Position numbers and translations under genes: made by a program. Below the pieces are notes generated by a model that had not been told where the DNA came from, made no database searches, and saw only the letters and a program-made list of their open reading frames with translations. This document shows positions 33,731 through 41,356 of a stretch of DNA of 64,000 nt, in pieces; position 1 is the stretch's first letter, and every line of letters begins with the position of its first letter. The stretch is taken from the NCBI GenBank assembly GCA_017546025.1, contig JAFYYS010000005.1, positions 41,904 to 105,903 of the forward strand, given 5' to 3'. This stretch comes from Lachnospiraceae bacterium (GTDB lineage: Bacteria; Bacillota; Clostridia; Lachnospirales; Lachnospiraceae).

Positions 33731-35503
33731 CTACTCCCATTGGCTCATGTAGAGCCGGTAGTAGGCGCCTTTTTGTGCCATTAATTCCTCGTGCGTGCCC
33801 TGCTCGGCAATGTTGCCGCCGCCGATGACAAGGATGCGGTCGGCGTTTCTGATCGTGGAAAGGCGGTGCGCAATCACGAAGCAGGTCTTGTCCTTCATGA
33901 GTGTCCGCATGGCAGCCTGAATCTGACGCTCCGTCCGCGTGTCGACGTTGGAGGTCGCCTCGTCGAGGATCAGCATCTTCGCATCGTAAAGCATGGCGCG
34001 CGCGATCGTAAGAAGCTGCTTCTGCCCCTTGGAAATGTTGCCGCCGTCCTCGGTGATGACGGTGTCATAGCCGTTCGAGAGGCACATGATGTATTTGTGG
34101 ATATGGGCGGCCTTGGCCGCAGCAACAACCTCTTCCGCGGTGGCGTCGCTCCGCCCGTACGCGATGTTATCGTACACGGTTCCGTGGAACACCCACGTGT
34201 CCTGAAGCACCATCGCATAAGCCTTCCGAAGCGAGCGCATCGTATAGTTGCGGTGCTCCTGCCCGTCGACGTGAATCTCGCCGCTCACGGGATCGTAAAA
34301 CCGCATCAGAAGGTTGATGATGGTCGTCTTGCCGGCGCCGGTCGGCCCGACGATGGCGATGAGTTTTCCGGCGTCGGCCTTCAGATTTACCCCGTTGAGA
34401 ATCGTCTTTTCAGGAACATAGGAAAATGTGACATCCTTCAGTTCCACATTACCGGTCACGTCGGTAAGTTCCGTTGCATCAAGAAGGTCCGCGGTCTCTT
34501 CGGGCTCATTTAAAAGCCGGAAGACACGCTCCGCCGCGGCAAGCGCGGACAGGATTTCGTTCGAAATATTGGCGACCTCGTTAATCGGGCCGGAGAACTT
34601 TCTCGTATACAGAATGAACGACGCAATCTGGCCGATGTCCATCATCTGTTTCATGTAGAAGACGGAGCCGGCAGTTGCCGAAAGCGCAAGTGACACATTG
34701 GTGAAGAAGCCGACGGTCGGACCGATCTTGGCGGCCTGGTAATCGGCATTGTAAAAGGCATCCGACGCGCCGTCGTTGTAAACGGCAAAGTCAAGGTCGG
34801 ACTGCGCCTCATGCGCATACGCCTGGATGGTTTTCTGCCCTGCGAACATCTCCTCGGAGAAGCCGTTCATCGAGCCGTACATGGCGGAACGCTTGGACAT
34901 CAGCGGCCGCGTCTTGCGCATCATATAGCGCGTGTACATGATATAAAACGGAATCATGAGCACAACGACAAGCACAAGCGGCGCATAGACGCGCAGCATG
35001 AAGATGAACGCGCCGACGACGGTGATGATCGAGGAAAGAATCTGCGTGATATCCGTCGAAAGCGAGTTGCTGATGACGTCAATATCGTAGGATACGCGGC
35101 TGATGATATCGCCGGTCTGGTGGGTATCGAAATAGCCGACCGGAAGGCGCATCAGCTTGTCCATCACGTCGGAGCGGAGCTTGCGTCCGACGGAGCGGCC
35201 GATGTTCATCATCAGAAACGACAGCAGGTAGGTCACAACGGACGAGAAGACGTAAAGCACGAGCATCATGATTGCAAGGCGGTAAACCTTGTCGAAATCA
35301 ACGCCGGGGTTCTTGTCGTCGCCCATCGCCGAAATGGCGGAGCCTGCAAGCTTCGGGCCGAGAAGCGAGCAGATGTTGGCGGAAACGGAAAGCAAAACGC
35401 CGAAGAACAGACCGACCCTGTACCGTCCGAGATAGCCGAGCAGGCGGATAAGCGTGCCCTTCGCGTCCTTCGGTTTTTCAGTCTTACTGCTAAGCGGAGG
35501 CAT
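33731..35503 (-). CDS. ABC exporter half-transporter (catalytic subunit), second pair
   Basis: A 590-residue half-transporter. The start is ATG at 35503, with GGGAGGTG upstream on the minus strand; a longer frame exists but has no ribosome site. Six membrane helices occupy about residues 25-320. The ATPase domain shows Walker A GPTGAGKTT, signature ISKGQ (an altered LSGGQ) and Walker B MLILDEATSNVD with the catalytic Glu. It overlaps its partner gene by 14 bases. Together they form another heterodimeric exporter with one active site. The two pairs in this window are not close copies of each other. Substrate unknown. Confidence 0.92.
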   Translation of the reverse strand: MPPLSSKTEKPKDAKGTLIRLLGYLGRYRVGLFFGVLLSVSANICSLLGPKLAGSAISAMGDDKNPGVDFDKVYRLAIMMLVLYVFSSVVTYLLSFLMMNIGRSVGRKLRSDVMDKLMRLPVGYFDTHQTGDIISRVSYDIDVISNSLSTDITQILSSIITVVGAFIFMLRVYAPLVLVVVLMIPFYIMYTRYMMRKTRPLMSKRSAMYGSMNGFSEEMFAGQKTIQAYAHEAQSDLDFAVYNDGASDAFYNADYQAAKIGPTVGFFTNVSLALSATAGSVFYMKQMMDIGQIASFILYTRKFSGPINEVANISNEILSALAAAERVFRLLNEPEETADLLDATELTDVTGNVELKDVTFSYVPEKTILNGVNLKADAGKLIAIVGPTGAGKTTIINLLMRFYDPVSGEIHVDGQEHRNYTMRSLRKAYAMVLQDTWVFHGTVYDNIAYGRSDATAEEVVAAAKAAHIHKYIMCLSNGYDTVITEDGGNISKGQKQLLTIARAMLYDAKMLILDEATSNVDTRTERQIQAAMRTLMKDKTCFVIAHRLSTIRNADRILVIGGGNIAEQGTHEELMAQKGAYYRLYMSQWE

Positions 35504-37244
35504 TCTCTTCACCTCCCATCTGCGACTGATAGATGTCGCGGTAAATCTCACACGACTCCATCAGCTCTTCGTGCGTTCCGTAGCCGACAATCTCGCCGGC
35601 CTCCATGACCAGAATGTGCGTCATGTTCCGGACGGAACTGATTCGCTGCGCGATCGTAATGCCGGTCACATCGCCGTGATGCTCACGGATGGCCTTACGG
35701 AGCGCTGCGTCTGTCTTATAGTCGAGGGCGCTTGATGCGTCATCAAGAATCAGAATCTCAGGATTTCCGGCAAGCGCGCGGGCGATGACAAGACGCTGCT
35801 TCTCGCCGCCGCTTAAGTTGGCGCCGGCCTTCGCGGCCTTATAGGAAAGCCCCTCCTCCCGCGAGTCGACAAAGGAGAGGATGTTGGCATCCGCAAGAGA
35901 ATCGCGCACGGTCTGGTCGGAAATGTCCCGTCCGAACGTCACATTTTCCCGAATCGTGTCCGCAAAGACGGTATCGTTCTGGAACACAACGCCAATCCGC
36001 CGCCGAAGTTCAATCGGGTCGTAGGAGCGCACATCGCGCCCGTCGACCAGAATCCGGCCCTCGGTCACGTCGTAAAAGCGCATCAGAAGATTAACAAGCG
36101 TCGTCTTTCCGCATCCGGTCGAGCCGATGATGCCGAGCGATTCGCCCCTGTTGATGGAAAATGTGATGTCTGACACCGCATGCCCGCGGTCGTTGGACTC
36201 CGCCGTCTCCACAAGGTGCGGGTAGGAAAAGCTGACGTGCTCGAAGCGGATGAACGGCTCGGGATCCTCCGTCGGCAGGTCGGTAAGCACCTCCGGGCGG
36301 ATTTCCGCGAGGTCAAGCACCGAACCGATACGGTTCGCGGAAGCGCCGGCCTTCGTGTACATGATGAAGATTCGGTTGATGCCGAGCACCGCGCCGAGAA
36401 TCAGGTTGAAATAAACGAGGAACGTGATGATGACACCGGCCTTGATGCCGCCCTCGTTCACGCGGTGCGCGCCGTAGAGGATGACAAATACGAGGCCGAC
36501 GTTCAGAAACAGGTTCATCAGCGGGTTGGGCAGCGCCATCGTCGCGCCGGCCTTGAAATCCGAGCGGGCGAGCTCGTTGTTGACCTTGTCGTAACGGGCC
36601 TTCTCATACTCTTCACGGGAGAGTGCCTTTACGACGCGGATGCCTGTGATATTTTCCCGAAGAATGCGCGTCAGGCGGTCGACGTTCTCCTGAACGGTGT
36701 TATAAAGCGGAACGCCGTGGCGCGAGACGAAAAGCACGATGCCTGCCATCAGCGGTACCATAAGAAGGAGTACCATGGACAGCTTCATGTCAAGAAGCAT
36801 CGCCATGATGACGCCGCCGGTCAGAAGGATCGGTGCGCGGATGCCCATTCGCTGGATCATACCGATGAAGTTTTGTACGTTGTAGCTGTCCGCAGTCATG
36901 CGGGAGATCAGGGACGGAAGGGTGACGCTGTCAAACTGCGCGCCGGTAAGCCTTGTCGTAACCGCGAACAGGTCGCGGCGAAGGTCGTTCGTGCAGTCTC
37001 TGGCGATTCTGGATGCCCACTGGTTGGCGTAGATGTTGAGCTGGCGGACGAGGATGGCGCAGAAAACCATGAAGGCACCGAATAACAGGACCTTTTTCAT
37101 GCTTTCTGTCGGGACGATTTCGTCCACCATGTATTCTAAGAGAAAGGGAATCAGCAGCTCGCCCATGGAGCCGAGAAATTTGACGGAAACGCCCCAGGTG
37201 ATCTTCCACCGGTACGGTTTCATATAGCGGAGTATGGTTTTCAT
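35490..37244 (-). CDS. ABC exporter half-transporter (degenerate subunit), second pair
   Basis: A 584-residue half-transporter starting at ATG 37244 (text MKTILRYMKPYRWKITWG) behind GAGGG; an upstream in-frame extension of 55 codons lacks a ribosome site and has no membrane or signal character. Membrane domain in about 1-310. ATPase motifs are Walker A GSTGCGKTT, signature LSGGEKQR and Walker B ILILDDASSALD, with Asp in place of the catalytic Glu. This is the same asymmetry as in the exporter at 429-4154, so this subunit should hold the non-hydrolysing site. It is the first gene of its operon. No regulator gene is beside it. Confidence 0.92.
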   Translation of the reverse strand: MKTILRYMKPYRWKITWGVSVKFLGSMGELLIPFLLEYMVDEIVPTESMKKVLLFGAFMVFCAILVRQLNIYANQWASRIARDCTNDLRRDLFAVTTRLTGAQFDSVTLPSLISRMTADSYNVQNFIGMIQRMGIRAPILLTGGVIMAMLLDMKLSMVLLLMVPLMAGIVLFVSRHGVPLYNTVQENVDRLTRILRENITGIRVVKALSREEYEKARYDKVNNELARSDFKAGATMALPNPLMNLFLNVGLVFVILYGAHRVNEGGIKAGVIITFLVYFNLILGAVLGINRIFIMYTKAGASANRIGSVLDLAEIRPEVLTDLPTEDPEPFIRFEHVSFSYPHLVETAESNDRGHAVSDITFSINRGESLGIIGSTGCGKTTLVNLLMRFYDVTEGRILVDGRDVRSYDPIELRRRIGVVFQNDTVFADTIRENVTFGRDISDQTVRDSLADANILSFVDSREEGLSYKAAKAGANLSGGEKQRLVIARALAGNPEILILDDASSALDYKTDAALRKAIREHHGDVTGITIAQRISSVRNMTHILVMEAGEIVGYGTHEELMESCEIYRDIYQSQMGGEENASA

Positions 37245-37428
37245 GAAGCCCTCTTTTTGGTTACGCACCCCCGGCCGGGGGTCTTCATTTTTCAAAACCG
37301 GAACGATTGTACCGGTTCTGTCGGCGCGCTTTTCGGAAATCGACGGATTTTTTTCCAATTTCCGCGCCGGATTACATACAGAATACCATTTTCCCCGTAA
37401 AAACTTCAATGGTTTTATTTGTACTTTA

Positions 37429-37457
37429 TTGACGAAACGAAGAACGCGTGATATTAT
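37429..37457 (+). promoter_or_regulatory. Promoter of the acidic protein / coiled-coil protein pair
   Basis: TTGACG (37429-37434), a 17-base spacer and TATTAT (37452-37457) lie 38 bases before the ATG at 37496. On the other strand a weaker TACAAT (37311-37306) may be the -10 of the exporter operon. Confidence 0.6.
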
Positions 37458-37495
37458 TTTCCTTATAAGAACGATATAATGAGAGAGTTATCAGC

Positions 37496-38308
37496 ATGTC
37501 ATACCCCAGAAGAAAGCTTGACATGGATCTTCTTATACTGGAGAAGGCTTCATGTGACCGTATGACGGCGGTTCAGAAAGAGAAAGACCCGACATGGGAT
37601 TTTAATCGTTTTGAGGCTTTGCACTATGGTTCGTTAGACGGACCGATTGAGCCGAAATACGATTCATATACGGTTCTCTCCGATGCGGAGGAGGAGCTCA
37701 ATAAGCTGGACGCGGAGCGTCCGTTCCTGCTTCCTTTGGAGAGGGGAACCCATTATGTATGGGAACTGTTTTCGGAGCTTCCGCGAGTCGGAAGCAGCAA
37801 GTCCACCAGACAGTTCTGGAACCGTCTGTCGAGAGCAATGTCCGACCTTCCGCTTCCGATGGAAGAGGACGCATTTATCGATGCATTCACGCAGGCATCG
37901 CTGCCGCTTTTAAGCGGAGCGACCGATATGGGAGACCGTTTTTATCTGTCCGAACTGGATTACGGCGGATGGAGCGGCGGAATCGTTTCAAAGGATTTCC
38001 TGATTGACGGACTCGAGATGCTTGTGAAGAAGCTGAGCGGCCCGCTGTGCGAGCGCTACGGCGGAAAGAAGAAACGCAAAGATATCTTAGAGGATGATTT
38101 AGAGGAATACGCAGAAGAGACTGCGGAAGAGAGCTCGGAAGAGAGCGCCGGAGAGGACTCTGAAAAGAACCCGGAGGAGAACTCCGAAGAGAACACGGAA
38201 GCAGGCTCACAGGAAGACTCACAGCAAGACCCGGAGGACGGGGAGTTTAAGCAAAAGGAGGATATAAAGGAAGATGTATCCGAACAAAAAGACAGAACAG
38301 ACTTGTAA
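37496..38308 (+). CDS. Unknown protein with a Glu/Ser-rich acidic tail
   Basis: A 270-residue protein. Residues 1-200 look like a soluble globular domain (DPTWDFNRFEALHYG, RGTHYVWELFSELPRVGSSKSTRQFWNRL, YLSELDYGGWSGG) that I do not recognise. A basic patch (GGKKKRK) is followed by about 70 residues made almost only of Glu, Asp, Ser, Gln, Asn and Lys in short repeats of the type EESSEES and EENSEEN. No signal or membrane helix is present. The last 35 bases overlap the next gene, so the two are coupled. The tail is probably disordered. No function is proposed. Confidence 0.75.
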   Translation: MSYPRRKLDMDLLILEKASCDRMTAVQKEKDPTWDFNRFEALHYGSLDGPIEPKYDSYTVLSDAEEELNKLDAERPFLLPLERGTHYVWELFSELPRVGSSKSTRQFWNRLSRAMSDLPLPMEEDAFIDAFTQASLPLLSGATDMGDRFYLSELDYGGWSGGIVSKDFLIDGLEMLVKKLSGPLCERYGGKKKRKDILEDDLEEYAEETAEESSEESAGEDSEKNPEENSEENTEAGSQEDSQQDPEDGEFKQKEDIKEDVSEQKDRTDL

Positions 38309-39887
38309 ACTGGTGGCGCTCGGCGGAATTCTTTTGTTGATTCTTGCAGGAGCAGCCATGATCGGCGCCTTTGGAGCCAAGGGAAGCGCAGCTTATCCGA
38401 AGTTCAGAGCTTTGGGTTATGCCGCTTTGGCTGCTGCCGGTATTACGTATATCGTAATCGGGCGTTACGGCATCCGTGAACAGCTGCGGAAATACCTGAT
38501 GATTGCGTGCGGTTGCACGGCCGGTTTCTTCCTTACCCAGATCATCAGCGGTATCGTCCTTTTCATGAAGAGCGGTAACACGATGGATGCACTCAGCATC
38601 GGCGTGAACATTTTCTTCGCCATTCTCGGTGCTTTCTACTGTGTATATTTCATTTTCGATCTTCGTAAGAATTATTTCAACATGCGGTACGATCAGATGG
38701 TATTTGCCATTCTCGCCGGCCTCGGCGTTGTGGCAGCTGCACTGCTGTTCCTGTATTCCGCAAAGTCTCCTTATGAGTTGAAGATTCTGGAGAAAGGTAC
38801 CGGTGCAGGTGCACGTCTGATTACGTTCATCCTTCCCGCTGCCATGCTTTGGTTCTGCGACCGTCTGACCGAGCCCTTCACCGATAACGAAGTTGCTCAG
38901 GTTCGTGTAGCTGAGAGACAGGCCATCCGTATTGCAGAAGCACAGAAGATGACCGAGCATTACAACAAGGTTGAGGCTCAGAAGGCTGCTAACCGCAGAA
39001 GAAGAGAGGAAGAGCTTGTTGCGAAAGAAGAAGAAGCTAAGCGTAAGCTTGAAGAAGAGAAGCAGGAGCGTATCGCAGCCGAGAAGAGAGCTGCCGAGCT
39101 TGAAGTTCTGAAGGCGAAAGAGAAGGCCGAAGAAGAGGCCAGAAGAGCCGAAGAAGAAGCCAAGAGAGCTGCAGAAGAAGAAATCCGCAGACAGGAAGAG
39201 ATTCAGCGTCAGCTCGAAGAAGCCCAGAAGGCTGCCGAAGAGGCACAGAGAAGAGCAGAAGAGGAAGCCAGAAGAGCTGCCGAAGCTGCCGAGGAAGCCC
39301 GCCGGAAGGCCGAGGAAGAAGTCAGAAAGGCTCAGGAAGCTCAGGAAGAAGCTCGCCGCAGAGCTGCACAGCTTAAGGAAAGCGCGATTCGTAAAGCTGA
39401 GGCTGCTAAGGCCGAAGCCGCTAAAAAGGAAGAAGAGATTCGTAAGAAGGCTGCTATCGAGGCTGAGCGTAAGGCTGAGCAGGAGAAGTTCGACGAAGAA
39501 GAGAAGGCCAGAAACGAAGAGCTTGAGCGTAAGAAGGCCGAACTCGAAGCCCGCCGCAGAGAGAAGGAAGCACAGCGTCGTCTCGAAGCCGAGCAGCGTC
39601 GTCTGGAGGAAGAGGCTCTTGCAGCCATGACTCCCGAAGAGCGTCGTATTTACGAAGAAGAGAAAGCCCTCATGGAGCAGGAAGAAGCATTGCGTAAGGC
39701 CGATGAAGAGGCCAGAGCAGAGGCTCTCCGCGAAGTGGAAGCTTACCGCAGAGCGGAAGAAGAGCTTCGTAAGTCCGCCGAAGAGGAAACCAAGAAGAAG
39801 ATTGAGACCCTGCAGATGGCATTGTCCGCAGGCCTGATCACGAAGGAAGAGTTCGAAGCCAGAAAGGCTAAGATTCTCGGACAGTGA
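38274..39887 (+). CDS. Multi-pass membrane protein with long coiled coil and C-terminal SHOCT domain
   Basis: A 537-residue protein. About six hydrophobic helices fill residues 10-195. From about 210 to 500 the sequence is nearly pure Ala, Glu, Lys, Arg and Gln (EEARRAEEEAKRAAEEEIRR and similar), a TolA-like coiled coil. The last 30 residues (KKIETLQMALSAGLITKEEFEARKAKILG) fit the SHOCT motif, a short helical module often found at protein ends. The coiled coil should project into the cytosol or out of the cell depending on topology, which I cannot settle. Codons favour CGT, GCT and GTT, a sign of high expression. AAGGAGG lies upstream. The gene ends at a strong terminator. Confidence 0.8.
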   Translation: MYPNKKTEQTCKLVALGGILLLILAGAAMIGAFGAKGSAAYPKFRALGYAALAAAGITYIVIGRYGIREQLRKYLMIACGCTAGFFLTQIISGIVLFMKSGNTMDALSIGVNIFFAILGAFYCVYFIFDLRKNYFNMRYDQMVFAILAGLGVVAAALLFLYSAKSPYELKILEKGTGAGARLITFILPAAMLWFCDRLTEPFTDNEVAQVRVAERQAIRIAEAQKMTEHYNKVEAQKAANRRRREEELVAKEEEAKRKLEEEKQERIAAEKRAAELEVLKAKEKAEEEARRAEEEAKRAAEEEIRRQEEIQRQLEEAQKAAEEAQRRAEEEARRAAEAAEEARRKAEEEVRKAQEAQEEARRRAAQLKESAIRKAEAAKAEAAKKEEEIRKKAAIEAERKAEQEKFDEEEKARNEELERKKAELEARRREKEAQRRLEAEQRRLEEEALAAMTPEERRIYEEEKALMEQEEALRKADEEARAEALREVEAYRRAEEELRKSAEEETKKKIETLQMALSAGLITKEEFEARKAKILGQ

Positions 39888-39906
39888 ATTAAGTAAAGAT
39901 TACCGA

Positions 39907-39939
39907 GCCCCCGGCGCAGAAATGCGCCGGGGGCTTTTT
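39907..39939 (+). terminator. Strong intrinsic terminator after the coiled-coil gene
   Basis: GCCCCCGGCGCA (39907-39918) pairs with TGCGCCGGGGGC (39923-39934) around a GAAA loop, followed by five T. Twelve mostly G-C pairs make this a strong stop. Confidence 0.95.
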
Positions 39940-39951
39940 ATGTTCAGGGTA

Positions 39952-39980
39952 TTGACAAACGTTCCAAACCATGCTACATT
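39952..39980 (+). promoter_or_regulatory. Promoter of the YtrA-type regulator operon
   Basis: TTGACA (39952-39957), a 17-base spacer and TACATT (39975-39980). The start of transcription should fall inside the operator described next, so a bound repressor would block it. Confidence 0.8.
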
Positions 39981-39981
39981 A

Positions 39982-40006
39982 AGTGTACTAATACAAGTAG
40001 TACACC
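39982..40006. promoter_or_regulatory. Inverted-repeat operator, YtrA type
   Basis: GTGTACTA (39983-39990) is mirrored exactly by TAGTACAC (39998-40005) with seven bases between. Written as half-sites this is AGTGTA, 13 bases, TACACC, which resembles operators of YtrA-class GntR repressors. It overlaps the expected transcription start and lies about 25 bases before the regulator gene, which points to self-repression. Confidence 0.75.
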
Positions 40007-40031
40007 TTGAACGAAAGGGGGAGGGAATTCG

Positions 40032-40418
40032 ATGATTAACATCGACAAACAAAGCAGGACACCGGTGTATGAGCAGCTGGTGGATGCCTTTGAGAAGGAA
40101 ATCATTCTCGGGATCCGACAGCCGGACAGCATCATACCGTCGGTCCGCGCGCTGTCCGTGGAATTGGGAATCAATCCGAACACGGTGCAGAAAGCGTATC
40201 TCGAGTTGGAGCGGCGGAACATTACCTATTCCGTTCCCGGTGTCGGCAGGTTTGTTTCCGCGGAGGGGGCCGCAATTTTGAAGAAAGACCTTTCCGAAGC
40301 GGAGGCACTGTTACAAAAAGGTGTGGAATACATGAGGCGTGCGGAGGTTCCGCTTTCGGAGGTCATCCGCAGAGTACAGGAATTATACGAGAAAAATAAC
40401 GGGATTACGGAGGAGTAA
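40032..40418 (+). CDS. GntR-family repressor, YtrA subfamily
   Basis: A 128-residue regulator. The winged helix opens with the typical INIDKQSRTPVYEQLVDAFEKEI and continues with SIIPSVRALSVELGINPNTVQKAYLELERRN and the wing YSVPGVGRFVS. Only about 50 residues follow, which is the YtrA pattern: short, with a dimerisation helix and no ligand-binding domain of FadR or UTRA type. It is the first gene of an operon with an ABC ATPase and two permeases and has its own operator. In relatives such operons are induced by cell-wall-active compounds; whether that holds here is unknown. GGGGGAGGG precedes the ATG. Confidence 0.92.
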   Translation: MINIDKQSRTPVYEQLVDAFEKEIILGIRQPDSIIPSVRALSVELGINPNTVQKAYLELERRNITYSVPGVGRFVSAEGAAILKKDLSEAEALLQKGVEYMRRAEVPLSEVIRRVQELYEKNNGITEE

Positions 40419-40423
40419 AAACA

Positions 40424-41356
40424 ATGATTCAGGTTTCTAACATTTCGAAATCTTTCGAAGATACAAAAGCAATCGGCGGGCTTTCCTGCGAGATTCCGGA
40501 CGGACGCGTATACGGTCTGGTCGGAAGCAACGGCGCCGGGAAGAGCACGCTCCTTCGGATTATCGCGGGAATTTATGAGCCGGACGAGGGAACGGTCACA
40601 TTTGACAACGAGCCCGTTTTCGATAATCCGAAGGTAAAGGAACAGTTTGTCTATGTTTCGGACGATTTGTACTTCCTCCCGGGCGCAAGCATGAACCGCA
40701 TGGCCAAGTTCTACCAGCTCTATTACCCGAACTTCAGCATGGAACGGTACGAGAAGCTGGCGAAGGAATTCAAATTAAACCCGAAGAAGGCTCTTTCCGG
40801 TTTCAGTAAGGGCATGCGCCGGCAGGCGGCGACAATCCTTGCGGTTTCCTGTATGCCGAAGTATTACTTCTTCGACGAGACGTTTGACGGCCTCGACCAG
40901 ATTATGCGTGATGCCGTGAAAAAGCTCATCTATGAGGACATTTGCGAGCGAAACGTGACAGCGGTCCTGACGAGCCATTCGCTCCGCGAGCTTGAGAACT
41001 TCTGCGACGAATTGGCGCTTCTTCACGAGGGGCGGATCATCTTCTCGCATGACGTGGATGACATCAAAACATCCGCCGGAAAAGTTCAGGCGGCCTTTAA
41101 GGAAGCGATGACGAAGGAAGAATTCGAGAAGCGCTTCGAAACGAAATGCCTCTCCTTTAAGGAAGAAGGCAAGGTCATCCGCGCCATCGTGCAGGACGGC
41201 GTAGCGGAGTTGGAGGAAAGAATCCGTTCGGCAGAGCCGGTTCTTCTCGAGGTACTTCCGCTGAATCTTGAGGAAATCTTCACCTATGAGATGGAGGCGC
41301 TCGGCTATTCGTTTGATACGGAAAGTGAGGGGGATGAGCATGAAAATGCCGTTTAA
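40424..41356 (+). CDS. ABC transporter ATPase, YtrB-like
   Basis: A 310-residue single-domain ATPase. Walker A is GSNGAGKST, the signature region is GFSKGMRRQAATILA (SKGMR in place of LSGGQ, usual for this group), and Walker B is YYFFDETFDGLD with the catalytic Glu. A switch His lies in VLTSHSLRELENFCDE. After about 215 residues there is an extra C-terminal domain of 95 residues that ends with the text EIFTYEMEALGYSF. It follows the repressor by five bases and overlaps the first permease by 17 bases. It should power both permeases. Confidence 0.93.
   Translation: MIQVSNISKSFEDTKAIGGLSCEIPDGRVYGLVGSNGAGKSTLLRIIAGIYEPDEGTVTFDNEPVFDNPKVKEQFVYVSDDLYFLPGASMNRMAKFYQLYYPNFSMERYEKLAKEFKLNPKKALSGFSKGMRRQAATILAVSCMPKYYFFDETFDGLDQIMRDAVKKLIYEDICERNVTAVLTSHSLRELENFCDELALLHEGRIIFSHDVDDIKTSAGKVQAAFKEAMTKEEFEKRFETKCLSFKEEGKVIRAIVQDGVAELEERIRSAEPVLLEVLPLNLEEIFTYEMEALGYSFDTESEGDEHENAV

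Noticed and set aside
38100..38230. Purine-rich repeats looking like a tandem repeat array
   Set aside because: They are in frame and encode the Glu/Ser-rich tail of the 270-residue protein; unit length is irregular, so I do not call it a separate repeat element.
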